A program made the translations under genes and the position numbers. From CAZUXY01 sp964624235 (GTDB taxonomy: Bacteria > Spirochaetota > UBA4802 > UBA5368), in the NCBI GenBank assembly GCA_964624235.1, contig CAZUXY010000054.1, forward strand, positions 1 through 30,620: a DNA stretch of 30,620 nucleotides, in the 5' to 3' direction. Under the pieces are notes generated by a model, which was not told the DNA's origin, searched no databases, and saw only the letters and a program-made list of their open reading frames with translations. Shown here one piece after another: positions 23,657-30,620 of this stretch. How positions within the stretch are numbered: the stretch's first letter is position 1; the number at the start of each line of letters is the position of its first letter.

Positions 23657-25081
23657 TCACCTTTTTCCCGTGCGCTTCAGCCGTTTGTTCAGGGCCGACT
23701 GGGTCATTCCCAGCAACCGCGCGGCCAGGGACTGGTTCCCGTGGGCCCGCCTCATGGCCTCGTCGACCAGAAGTTCCAGCGCCCGGTCTGGCGACGGAAG
23801 CACGGTCAGGTCGGCATAGACGTTCTCGCCGGCCTGCGGGAGGTCGTGTTGCGCGGGGAGGGGCAGATCGGGCCTGCCCGTCGCCTCGAGAAATGAGGAA
23901 AGCCCCAGCGCGCCCGACCGGTGGCGGGTTACGGCGTCGTAGATCATGGAGCGGAACTCACGTACGTTGCCCGGGAAGGCGTAGTTTTCCAGCAGGTAGA
24001 CCAGTTCCCGCGGCGCCGAAGGTTTGGGCTTGCCCAGTTCCCGGGAGGCCTCTTCGAGAAAGTATTCCAGCAGCAGGGGAATGTCTTCCTTACGCTCGCG
24101 CAGCGGGGGCAGGTGAACATGGTGGATGCGCAGCCGGTAGTAGAGGTCTTTTCTGAGCAGCCCCGCGGCGATCTTGACGGTGAGGTCCTGGTTGGTCGCC
24201 ACGATGATGCGTGTCTTTGAGCGCTTGGGCTTGTCGCTCCCCAGTGGGAAGTACTCGCCGTTGTTCAGCACCCTTAAAAGCTTCACCTGCGAGGAAACGT
24301 TCAGGTCGCCGATCTCGTCCAGAAAGAGGGTCCCCTGCCCGGCCTCTTCGATGAGGCCCGAACGCGCGCCCTCGGCCCCGGTATAGGCGCCCTTCACGTG
24401 GCCGAAGAGGGTGTCGGCGAACATGTTGTCGTCGAGCCCCGCGATATTGACGCTTATTAGGCGCCCCCTGCGCCCGCTCAGTTCGTGCACGGCCTGCGCG
24501 ACCAGCTCTTTCCCCGCGCCGCTCTCGCCCGTAATGAGCACCGGCTGGCTGCTCTTCGCCGTCGCCTCGACGTACTGGAACACCGAGCGCATGGTCTTGC
24601 TCACCGTGAGAATCTTCGCGAAGACCTCGGGGTGCTCCAGCGTGTCGTCCAGCAGGCGGCTGCGCATTTCGCGGTTCTCGCGCTGCAGTTCGATCATGCG
24701 TATGGCGTAGAGCACCCTCATCACCAGGTGCTGCTCTTCCTCGGTCTTGACGAAGTAATCGAAGGCGCCCAGCTTCATGCAGTTGACGGCCGTCTCGAGC
24801 TGGTTCATGCCGGTGAGCACTATGACCTTGATGTCGGGGTGCTGTTCGGAGACCAGCTTCAGGAGTTCCTGGCCGGTGCAGTAGGGCATGGTCAGGTCGA
24901 GCAGCACCAGGCCGATGTCGCCGCGCGAGAGGATGTCGAGCACCCTGCGGCTGTCGTCGCAGAGCATGGTGTGGTTAATGCCGGCGATCCTCTCGAGCGA
25001 AAGGGAGAGCGAATCGAGCCAGGCGGGCTCGTCGTCCACCAGCAGCACGCCGAACGACGGGAAAAAGGCGTTCTCGTTCAT
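23657..25081 (-). CDS. NtrC/DctD-class sigma-54 response regulator
   Basis: A 474-residue three-domain regulator. The receiver (about 10-125) has acidic D16/D17, phosphoacceptor D62 in LVLLDLTMP and K112. The AAA+ domain (about 150-380) has Walker A GESGAGKE (185-192), the sigma-54-contact loop GAYTGA (231-236, tyrosine variant of GAFTGA) and Walker B LFLDEI. The C-terminal Fis-type helix-turn-helix includes NQSLAARLLGMTQSALNKRL. When phosphorylated it should bind upstream sites and use ATP to open the sigma-54 promoter of dctPQM. Its ATG overlaps the kinase stop codon by 4 nt (ATGA), with GGAGGAG inside the kinase gene. Confidence 0.96.
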   Translation of the reverse strand: MNENAFFPSFGVLLVDDEPAWLDSLSLSLERIAGINHTMLCDDSRRVLDILSRGDIGLVLLDLTMPYCTGQELLKLVSEQHPDIKVIVLTGMNQLETAVNCMKLGAFDYFVKTEEEQHLVMRVLYAIRMIELQRENREMRSRLLDDTLEHPEVFAKILTVSKTMRSVFQYVEATAKSSQPVLITGESGAGKELVAQAVHELSGRRGRLISVNIAGLDDNMFADTLFGHVKGAYTGAEGARSGLIEEAGQGTLFLDEIGDLNVSSQVKLLRVLNNGEYFPLGSDKPKRSKTRIIVATNQDLTVKIAAGLLRKDLYYRLRIHHVHLPPLRERKEDIPLLLEYFLEEASRELGKPKPSAPRELVYLLENYAFPGNVREFRSMIYDAVTRHRSGALGLSSFLEATGRPDLPLPAQHDLPQAGENVYADLTVLPSPDRALELLVDEAMRRAHGNQSLAARLLGMTQSALNKRLKRTGKR

Positions 25082-26838
25082 TTTTTCTCCTCCGGCGCAG
25101 CGGGGAAGCGCAACGTGACGGTGGTGCCCCTGCCGGGCTCCGAGACGAACTCCATGCGGCCCTGGTGCTCCTTGATGATGGATGCCGACACCGAAAGCCC
25201 CAGGCCGGTGCCCCCCCTCTGCCGCTTGGTGGTGAAAAAGGGATCGGTAAGGTGGGGCATGTCTTCGGGGGCGATGCCCACGCCCTCGTCGCTCAGGGTG
25301 AGCGTCACCTCGCCCCTGCCGGCGGCATACGCGGTGGAGAGGCGTATCCCCTCGTCCTTGCCGCGCAGCGCCTGGCAGGCGTTCATGATGAGATTGACCA
25401 TCACCTGCTCTATGCGCTGTGCGTTGCCCCTGACGCCGGGCAGGTTTTCGGCGTAGTCGGCGGTGAAGCGGCCGGTGGACTTGTTGATGGTGTTTTCCAG
25501 CAGGCGCACGGCGGCCCGGCAGACGCGGTTCAGGTCGACGGTGTTTTCCAGGTCTGACTCGTCCATGCGGGCGAAGTCCTTGAGGTCTTCGACGATCCTT
25601 TTGATCTTTTTGGCGCTTTCCTGTATATCAAGGAGTTTCGGTTCAATCTTTTCGTTCAGCCGTGAGTACTCCAGCCCCGCCACGGGGAAATCGCCCTTCG
25701 CGTGGTAAAACTCGTCGATGATGGGCCGCACGTCCTTGAAGTAATCGAGGATCAGGGGCATGTTGAGGAGGATGAGGGCGTTGGGGTTGTTGATCTCGTG
25801 GGCCACCCCCGATACCAGTATGCCCAGCGACACCATCTTGTCGGCCTGAATAAGCTGCATCTGCCGCAGCTTCAGTTCCTCAACGGCGAGCTTGCGCTCG
25901 CGCACCTCGTTCTCCAGGGCCGCGGTGCGAATAGCCACCTGTTTCCTGAGCACCCGCGACCACAGAAGCGAGCCCGTGAGGGCCATGAGGAAGACGGCGA
26001 ACACCAGCGACCCGTATTTAATGATGCGCTTCCAGGGGATCTCTTTGGGTTCCAGAATGCCCAGCCACTTGTCGTAGATGAACTTGTACTGGCCGGTCTG
26101 TTTCAGCATGGCCAGACCCTCGTTGAAGCGCGCCAGGAGCACCATGTTGCCCTTTTTGACGGCGTAGCAGTACTTCACCGACACGACGCTTTTCGCGACG
26201 GGAACGACGTTTTTAATACCCGTCGCCTTCATGATGCATGTCGCCGGGAGGCCGGCGACAACGGCGTAGTCGGGTTTGCCCAGCGCGATCAGGTTGATGG
26301 CGCCCCCCGGCGTGCCGGTAAGGACGGGAATCACGCTGATGCGCCGCTCTTCAAGATAGTTATGGATGAATCCCCGCGCGTGAAAGGCGACCTCTCTGCC
26401 CGCCAGTCCCTGGAGGGTCGTTATGGGCGGCACGCCCCTGCGCGCGTAGATGGAATGGTTCACGATGGTGTGCGGTATTGAGAAATCGACCACCTTCGCG
26501 CGCCCCTCGGAGTACGACATGCCCTGCAGCACGTCGACTTTCCCCTCCTCGAGCGACCGGCGCACGTCTTTCCAGTCGCCCAGCTGGAACTCGACCTTCA
26601 TTCCCATGAGGTTCGCGATGGCCCTGGTGAGCTCCACGTTGTAGCCGTTGGGCACGCCGTCCTCGTCGATGAATTCATAAGGAGGGTAGTTGCTGTTCCC
26701 GCCCACCACGATGGTGCGCTGTTCATCCGCCTTCAGAATATCAGGGGCTGCGGGGAGGAGGGAAAGCGCCGCCGCGGCCGCAAGAACCGTAAGGCGCGTA
26801 AAGTAACGGCGGGCGACGGAGCGATGATTACAGGTCAT
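25078..26838 (-). CDS. Sensor histidine kinase with periplasmic solute-binding domain
   Basis: A 586-residue kinase counted from ATG 26838, chosen because a signal/anchor sequence (TRLTVLAAAAALSLLPAA) follows; no clear ribosome binding site is present and the frame stays open to 27090. Residues about 41-262 form a family-3 amino-acid-type solute-binding domain (SNYPPYEFIDEDGVPNGYNV, DWKDVRRSLEEGKVDVLQG). One membrane helix (about 271-293) and a coiled coil lead to the kinase: phosphoacceptor H347 in VAHEINNP, N box NLIMNACQAL, G boxes DEGVGI and GGTGLGL. It should phosphorylate the overlapping regulator gene's product. The sensor belongs to a different binding-protein family from DctP, so it detects solute directly rather than through DctP. 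Confidence 0.94.
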   Translation of the reverse strand: MTCNHRSVARRYFTRLTVLAAAAALSLLPAAPDILKADEQRTIVVGGNSNYPPYEFIDEDGVPNGYNVELTRAIANLMGMKVEFQLGDWKDVRRSLEEGKVDVLQGMSYSEGRAKVVDFSIPHTIVNHSIYARRGVPPITTLQGLAGREVAFHARGFIHNYLEERRISVIPVLTGTPGGAINLIALGKPDYAVVAGLPATCIMKATGIKNVVPVAKSVVSVKYCYAVKKGNMVLLARFNEGLAMLKQTGQYKFIYDKWLGILEPKEIPWKRIIKYGSLVFAVFLMALTGSLLWSRVLRKQVAIRTAALENEVRERKLAVEELKLRQMQLIQADKMVSLGILVSGVAHEINNPNALILLNMPLILDYFKDVRPIIDEFYHAKGDFPVAGLEYSRLNEKIEPKLLDIQESAKKIKRIVEDLKDFARMDESDLENTVDLNRVCRAAVRLLENTINKSTGRFTADYAENLPGVRGNAQRIEQVMVNLIMNACQALRGKDEGIRLSTAYAAGRGEVTLTLSDEGVGIAPEDMPHLTDPFFTTKRQRGGTGLGLSVSASIIKEHQGRMEFVSEPGRGTTVTLRFPAAPEEKK

Positions 26839-26957
26839 AGGGGCGTATCCATTATCTGCCGTGGCCGACGTACACCGCCGCGCGAACGGGGACGGTGTGT
26901 CGAAGGCCCGGACATTTCTGGCATGGAAAGGGCGTCCTGTCAAGAATGAAGTGCCGG

Positions 26958-27407
26958 TTACCGCCGAGTTCGTCCCGCCAGGGAAAGGGCCGCCGCGAGT
27001 ATAAGGGCAAGCCCCAGAATGAGCCAGGGGTAGAGGGTATAGTGGTAGCTTGTCCAGCCGGGCCCGGCGCAGTATTTCGAGAAACCCCACGAGAGGGCTA
27101 TGCCCGCCTCGCCGCCCAGAAGGGCGCCGGCATAGGCGCGCAAAAAAGGCGGCTTTTTATTCAGCAGCTTTTTAAGCGCCAGGTGTACCAGTGCCGCGGG
27201 GACCAGGGCCAGCACCACGTACCACAGGGCGCAGAGTATTACCAGTACCGGTATGGCAATAGTGCTGATGCGGTTGTAGCCGTTGGCCAGGGTGGCGCCG
27301 GGAACAATGAGGCATGAAAAGAGCGCGGCCAGACCCGCGGCGCGTGAAGCCCGGCGCGGCGCGACCGGGCGCTGGGCGGTCGTGTTCGCGGTTTCTGTGA
27401 GGCGCAT
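26958..27407 (-). CDS. Small integral membrane protein of unknown function
   Basis: A 149-residue protein from ATG 27407, with GGAGGG 7 nt upstream. Hydrophobic helices include AGLAALFSCLIVPGATLANG, IAIPVLVILCALWYVVLALV, ALLGGEAGIALSWGF and YPWLILGLALILAAALSLA. A positively charged stretch (LKKLLNKKPPFLR) lies between the second and third. I recognise no family. It is upstream of the kinase gene on the same strand with a 119-nt gap, so co-transcription is possible but not evident. A TTGACA (26943-26938, minus strand) lies in that gap without a good -10. Confidence 0.72.
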   Translation of the reverse strand: MRLTETANTTAQRPVAPRRASRAAGLAALFSCLIVPGATLANGYNRISTIAIPVLVILCALWYVVLALVPAALVHLALKKLLNKKPPFLRAYAGALLGGEAGIALSWGFSKYCAGPGWTSYHYTLYPWLILGLALILAAALSLAGRTRR

Positions 27408-27578
27408 AAAGGGACCCTCCCGGTTTCGTGCGTATTCATGCGGCATGGACAACTGCCGGTGCTATTCTGGCACGAAGCGCCCGGCAGGGCAACCGTTTAT
27501 TGCGGGTGTGGCCGGCTAAAGACGCGACCTCGCAAAGACGAGGGGTGATTGTACAAGGAGGACCGGTTCATATTTTTT

Positions 27579-27635
27579 GTCATTTCGAACCCCCGAAGGG
27601 GTGAGAAATCTTGTCGTGCAACAACAAGATTTCTC
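27579..27635. repeat. REP-like palindromic repeat
   Basis: GAGAAATCTTGT (27603-27614) and ACAAGATTTCTC (27624-27635) are perfect complements with a 9-nt loop, preceded by TGTCATTTCGAAC and a small ACCCC-CGAA-GGGGT hairpin. This resembles a dispersed non-coding palindrome seen in many environmental bacterial genomes. Only one copy is in this window. The flanking gap (27408-27767) shows no gene. Confidence 0.6.
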
Positions 27636-27767
27636 CTCCCTGCCGGTCGCCGGGTTGTACTGTTGATGGGAATGCGTGGAGAGTATGAAGTGACGTAACG
27701 ACCTCACCCCCTACCTCCGGCCCTGAAGTGAAACAGCGCACATCGATGTAGCGGCGTAACGGCCTAT

Positions 27768-28247
27768 TCAGGCCGCGTTTTCCCGCTCGGGAGGGGCAAA
27801 CCAGGGTTCTTTGAGCGGCATTGGAGAGGTATGAAAGAGGTCTAGGAGCGCCGACGCAGCGGCGACGGAGGACCGACGGAGCCTTTTTCCCATGAGCGCA
27901 AAGGGGTTCCGGGAAGGGAAGACGGCCGTACCGGTAACAAGGGGAGCGATATCGCCGAAAAGCACGGTACGGAGATACAGGTGGTACCCCCTGCATAGAT
28001 TTTTAAGCTTTTTACGTGTTATGCGGGCCAGACGGTTCCATTCACGCTTTTCGTCGTCGCTCAGGGCCTGCCAGCTGTGCACCGCGTCGGCGAAAAGACC
28101 CCTGCGCGCCTGTTGGGTTTCTGTACGGGGATTACGGGGCTTATTATAGGGGTACATGCGGGTCTCGCCGCGGTGCGTGGTAAAGACCACCCCGCCGAAA
28201 CGGCCGCTGATGTTTTTGATGGGAAAGCCGGTGGATACTCTGGCCAT
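27768..28247 (-). CDS. Conserved small protein of unknown function
   Basis: A 159-residue soluble protein with a GGAGG site 7 nt before the start at 28247. The N-terminal part (STGFPIKNISGRFGGVVFTT, then YNKPRNPRTETQQARRGLF) followed by AVHSWQALSDDEKREWNRLA has the pattern of small proteins I recall from spirochaetes and from phage-like loci (Gly-rich start, R-rich middle, W..L...eK..WN motif). I cannot give a family name with confidence. The C-terminal 50 residues are less conserved-looking and basic. There is no signal peptide or membrane helix. Confidence 0.7.
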   Translation of the reverse strand: MARVSTGFPIKNISGRFGGVVFTTHRGETRMYPYNKPRNPRTETQQARRGLFADAVHSWQALSDDEKREWNRLARITRKKLKNLCRGYHLYLRTVLFGDIAPLVTGTAVFPSRNPFALMGKRLRRSSVAAASALLDLFHTSPMPLKEPWFAPPERENAA

Positions 28248-28554
28248 GAAATTTCCTCCAAAAAAGGTGTTTATTATTTAATACGGACGGGAGGGGGTAT
28301 TTGTTAAAAAAATAATTGTGATGCAAAAAGTTTTTTTCTGTGAGTCCTTGAGGAGCATTGAACCTCGATCATGAGCGCTTCATTAGGGTTGCATTAGAGT
28401 TGTATTTGTGTTGCATTAGAGGAAGAAGCGGGAAGCTTTACTACAGAGGTGACCGGGCGGCAGGACAGTTTGTAAGGGGTTTTACTTACACGTATGCATC
28501 AAAAGCATTTTCTTGCCGGCCCCATGCCGTCACGCTTCACCCTGTTAAAACCCG
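28248..28554. other. Non-coding stretch with a short direct repeat
   Basis: AT-rich sequence upstream of the preceding gene. GTTGCATTAGAG occurs twice, at 28388-28399 and 28410-28421. A 70-codon open frame at 28358-28570 lacks a ribosome binding site and family features and is not called. I found no reverse-transcriptase motif here. Confidence 0.4.
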
Positions 28555-28672
28555 TTTCGCGGCGGGCTAGACCCAGTGTAACAGGGTACAGGGTTAAAAG
28601 ATAAAAACCGCTCAAAACACCGTTCATGCATATTGCCGCTCATGTCGTACGGGCCCAGGGCATTCGCCGGGA
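28555..28672 (-). pseudogene. Decayed C-terminal fragment of an FGE-fold lipoprotein gene
   Basis: On the minus strand it reads ANALGPYDMSGNMHERCFE, matching ANTLGLYDMSGNVFEWCFD of the intact gene at 29178-30203. Near the end a second frame reads LGLARR against LGFRLAR. The tryptophan and several hydrophobic positions are lost and a frameshift separates the two matches. It lies in line with two intact relatives, so this is a third or fourth member of the local set that has broken down. Confidence 0.7.
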
Positions 28673-28749
28673 TAACGTACAATATCGGGGCACAATCAGA
28701 TAATAAAAAAGTCCTCGATCTGACGATGAAAGCTGGCTGTTTTTCGCGA

Positions 28750-29031
28750 TCACATAGGGCGGTATACCCTCTTTTCCCGCGGTTTCCTTGCGCCACCGGC
28801 GGAGCTTTTCATAACAGGGTTTACCGGCACCTGTGAGGCCTGAGGGCTCATTGCTGTTTTCACGAAAATTGTTTCATATTCAACGAAAACCGTCAAGTAC
28901 GCCCGCTTTTCGTCTTTAAAAAACTCAATTTTCGCGGAAAGCACCTTTTTGTTGATGCAAAAAGCATTTAAATCATCCGCGGCGAAGCCTTTTGTTAACG
29001 TATTAAACGGAATTGTTATTTTCTCGTACAC
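28750..29031 (-). pseudogene. Truncated ORF resembling a DGR accessory protein N-terminus
   Basis: A 93-codon frame from GTG 29031. The first 54 residues (YEKITIPFNTLTKGFAADDL, NAFCINKKVLSAKIEFFKDE, then LTVFVEYE) look like a real domain: a strand, a short helix and two strands in the pattern T-I-P ... LN-F ... VL ... EFF ... VEY. From memory this resembles the N-terminus of short proteins encoded beside DGR reverse transcriptases, sometimes fused to HRDC. After that the sequence is low-complexity and runs into the decayed FGE fragment region, so the gene is probably truncated. No good ribosome binding site is visible. The family call is tentative. Confidence 0.45.
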
Positions 29032-29045
29032 GATGGTTCATTTCT

Positions 29046-29084
29046 CAAAAAGAAAATCGTTAAGAGGGCTGTAGCCCCCTTAAC
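29046..29084 (-). terminator. Terminator-like hairpin downstream of FGE lipoprotein 2
   Basis: GTTAAGAGGGCT (29059-29070) pairs with AGCCCCCTTAAC (29073-29084) with one mismatch and a 2-nt centre. On the minus strand it is followed by GATTTTCTTTTT. It is about 95 nt past the stop codon. In DGR targets a hairpin just after the variable region assists retrohoming, but this one is rather far away for that. Confidence 0.65.
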
Positions 29085-29177
29085 CCCCGGAAATGTCAAA
29101 AGTTAAAAAAGTAAAAACCAAAAAGGTTACTTGGTCAGACAGGCACACCCACTATGTCAAGCAGCGATGACCGGATG

Positions 29178-30203
29178 TCAAAGAGCCGTCCTCGCTAAGC
29201 GGAAGCCCATGAAGTAATACACGCTGTCCGGGGAGCTGGCGGTCCGTTCACTGACTCGCAGGTATTGGATAGCGCTGAAGTAGCTGCCGCCCAAATGTAG
29301 GGGGGAACCAATGAGCTTATCAAAACACCACTCAAACACATTGCCGCTCATATCGTACAGGCCCAGGGTATTCGCGGATTTACCCTTCACCGCATGCGTG
29401 GAATTATTACTATTGTTAACATACCAGGCAACAAGACGGGTGGCATCCGCATTTAGATAATAAGCCGTCGCCCCGCTTGCCGAATTGCCTTTCGTCCATT
29501 TCTCACCCATCGCGCTGAAATCAATACCGTCTATGGTACCGGCAACTATGTTGGCAGTGTCCGTTCCCCTGTACCGCGCCGCAAGCTCCCATTCGTTGCT
29601 CGCGAGAAGGCGAAAGCCCTTGGCCGTGGAGCTTGCAACCGCGCCGTCACAGGCCGTGGCATTGCTGTCTCGTGAATCGCGGATTATCGCGCTCGAATGG
29701 GTGTACACGCACTCGTAACTTGTCCCTTTATAAGCGTTATACCACTCCGTCAGGGCGTTGCACCACACCATGGAGTCGCGCCAGTTCACCATGGTCACCG
29801 GGTGCTGAACGCCCCTGCTGCCGTCATCGCCCGGCCATCCCGCGTTGGCAAAATAATACAGATCGCCGCCGTCGGCGCGTTTGCCGCTGCCCGCGTCCGT
29901 GGTCGCCCAGTCGTAGACCTTCTTCCACAGTTCGTAGGTAACCTCGGTCTCGCCGATCCAGTAGGCGCCGGCTACCGTGGCCGTGCCGTCATCATCAATT
30001 CCGGTGGGGAAGGTCAGGCCGGCGGGTACGTAGACCATAGCGAACGATACGCCGTCGGCGGTGAAAGTTTCGTTGTCGCCGGCGAAAAGCCCGTCACCGC
30101 CGCCGCCATTATTTCCTCCTCCTCCGCCCCCTCCGCCTCCGCAGGCGGTAAACGTCAGTGATGCCGCGATAAGCAGCACTGCCGGTAATCCAGGGTTTTT
30201 CAT
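29178..30203 (-). CDS. FGE-fold lipoprotein 2, probable DGR-type variable protein
   Basis: A 341-residue predicted lipoprotein: start at 30203 with GGAGG 6 nt upstream, lipobox ending FTAC, a poly-Gly linker, then an FGE-sulfatase (SUMF1) domain. Landmarks are GETEVTYELWKKVYDWATT, PVTMVNWRDSMVWCNALTEW, GFRLLASNEWELAARY, LGLYDMSGNVFEWCFD and the C-terminal MGFRLARTAL. The region from CFD to GFRLAR is the part that differs strongly from the neighbour at 30420, and its layout (LRV..R....P.......GFRLAR) is that of DGR variable regions on a C-type-lectin fold, as in TvpA of Treponema. It would be a surface-exposed binding protein. A catalytic formylglycine-generating role is unlikely. Confidence 0.92.
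   Translation of the reverse strand: MKNPGLPAVLLIAASLTFTACGGGGGGGGGNNGGGGDGLFAGDNETFTADGVSFAMVYVPAGLTFPTGIDDDGTATVAGAYWIGETEVTYELWKKVYDWATTDAGSGKRADGGDLYYFANAGWPGDDGSRGVQHPVTMVNWRDSMVWCNALTEWYNAYKGTSYECVYTHSSAIIRDSRDSNATACDGAVASSTAKGFRLLASNEWELAARYRGTDTANIVAGTIDGIDFSAMGEKWTKGNSASGATAYYLNADATRLVAWYVNNSNNSTHAVKGKSANTLGLYDMSGNVFEWCFDKLIGSPLHLGGSYFSAIQYLRVSERTASSPDSVYYFMGFRLARTAL
29190..29321 (-). other. Candidate DGR variable region of FGE lipoprotein 2
   Basis: Bounded by segments shared with the gene at 30420: 29190-29209 (20 bp identical) on the 3' side and 29322-29393 (72 bp, one mismatch) on the 5' side. Inside, many codons differ from the partner only at positions 1 and 2 (for example AGC/ATC, TAC/AAC, TTC/GAC, GAC/AAC, ATG/CTG), as expected if both derive from an AAC-rich template. 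Some differences at third positions (GTG/GTT, TAT/TAC) do not fit pure adenine mutagenesis of one template. Confidence 0.55.
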
Positions 30204-30318
30204 GGAATCCTCCATAGTTTAAGAAAAGTAGCGCATCAAAATTCATACGAAGCGGCTTTTAAGGCACCCCCTTGTATCCCCCCGTACGAAAAGCAAAAAA
30301 GATAAAAACCGCCCGGCA

Positions 30319-30420
30319 GGATGTTTAAATGCCGGCGCCGTACCGGATGTCCGGAAAAGCGCCGGCATACACGTTACCGGGTCAGGCACGGATGTCTTGG
30401 TGCCGGCGACGACAGGATGT
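30319..30420. repeat. GGATGT / TGCCGGCG repeats after FGE lipoprotein 3
   Basis: GGATGT-N5-TGCCGGCG occurs at 30319-30337 and 30390-30408, 71 bp apart, each followed 6-7 nt later by another GGATGT (30345, 30415). The last one abuts the stop codon of the gene at 30420. A GGATGT also abuts the stop of the gene at 29178. The block may be part of a conserved 3' flank used in VR homing, or a decayed terminator. Confidence 0.5.
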
Positions 30421-30620
30421 CAAGGAGCCGACCTCGCTAAGCGGAAGCCCAGGTCGTTGTAAACGATGTTCGGAGCGTAGCCGGACCGGCGGCCGACTCG
30501 CAGGCCTTCGGCCTCATAGAAACAGCACCCGCTCCGTACCTCGTGGCCAAAACACCACTCAAACGCATTGCCGCTCATATCGTACAGGCCCAGGGTATTC
30601 GCGGATTTACCCTTCACCGC
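30420..30620 (-). CDS. FGE-fold lipoprotein 3, C-terminal part (5' end outside window)
   Basis: The open frame runs off the right edge; 66 C-terminal residues are visible, starting at the KGKSANTLGLYDMSGN motif. The conserved core is FEWCF, LRV..R, P and LGFRLARSAP. Between these the residues differ almost completely from lipoprotein 2, and the block is five codons shorter. The candidate variable region spans 30432-30548. By analogy with its neighbour it should be a lipid-anchored C-type-lectin-fold binding protein. It is upstream of lipoprotein 2 in transcription order. Confidence 0.88.
   Translation of the reverse strand, partial: AVKGKSANTLGLYDMSGNAFEWCFGHEVRSGCCFYEAEGLRVGRRSGYAPNIVYNDLGFRLARSAP

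Noticed and set aside
26916..26943. Promoter for the kinase gene at TTGACA 26943-26938 (minus strand)
   Set aside because: No acceptable -10 at 16-18 bp; the best is AGAAAT at 18 bp.
28358..28570. Open frame of 70 codons on the + strand
   Set aside because: No ribosome binding site, no recognisable domain, and atypical composition; it lies in a region of gene debris.
28248..29178. Reverse transcriptase or template repeat of a DGR
   Set aside because: No YADD-type motif was seen in the frames inspected and no second copy of the variable-region flanks, so the DGR call is limited to target genes.

Overview
The window is a GC-rich bacterial chromosome segment with no tRNA, rRNA, CRISPR array or transposase that I can see. 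The best guess for its source is a member of the Spirochaetota. This rests on family content rather than a marker gene: a 7TM-DISM diguanylate cyclase, an AraC regulator with a seven-helix membrane domain, Gly-linker lipoproteins with a formylglycine-generating-enzyme (FGE/SUMF1) fold, and many unrelated lipoproteins. A deltaproteobacterium cannot be excluded.

Left part (1-7803): an array of methyl-accepting chemotaxis proteins on the + strand, each with six membrane helices and no periplasmic sensor. A 3677-bp unit carrying gene A, an intergenic region and gene B occurs twice in tandem, identical over 3732 bp. The arrangement is what unequal crossing-over inside the conserved MCP hairpin would leave, and it produced a B gene with a foreign C-terminal tail. 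Middle part (7877-19549): lipoproteins, two cold-shock proteins with full terminators and matching promoters, a decayed third csp copy, a membrane-anchored PAS/LuxR regulator translated from behind a 13-codon leader ORF, an ankyrin-repeat lipoprotein, an FGE-fold lipoprotein, and a divergent pair formed by a membrane AraC regulator and a 7TM-DISM GGDEF protein.

Right-middle part (19792-27407): a small RR-repeat protein behind a structured 5' UTR, then a complete TRAP transporter unit. The dctPQM operon has a textbook sigma-54 promoter and an intercistronic hairpin after dctP. The adjacent sensor kinase (amino-acid-binding type periplasmic domain) and NtrC-class regulator overlap by 4 nt. Together they form a self-contained solute sensing and uptake circuit.

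Right end (27768-30620): two FGE-fold lipoprotein genes whose C-termini show the layout of variable regions of a diversity-generating retroelement (DGR). Invariant flanks surround a block of about 100-140 bp in which differences concentrate at first and second codon positions. Next to them lie a truncated ORF resembling a DGR accessory protein and a decayed FGE fragment. No reverse transcriptase or template repeat is visible; if the system is active they should lie beyond the right edge or elsewhere in the genome.
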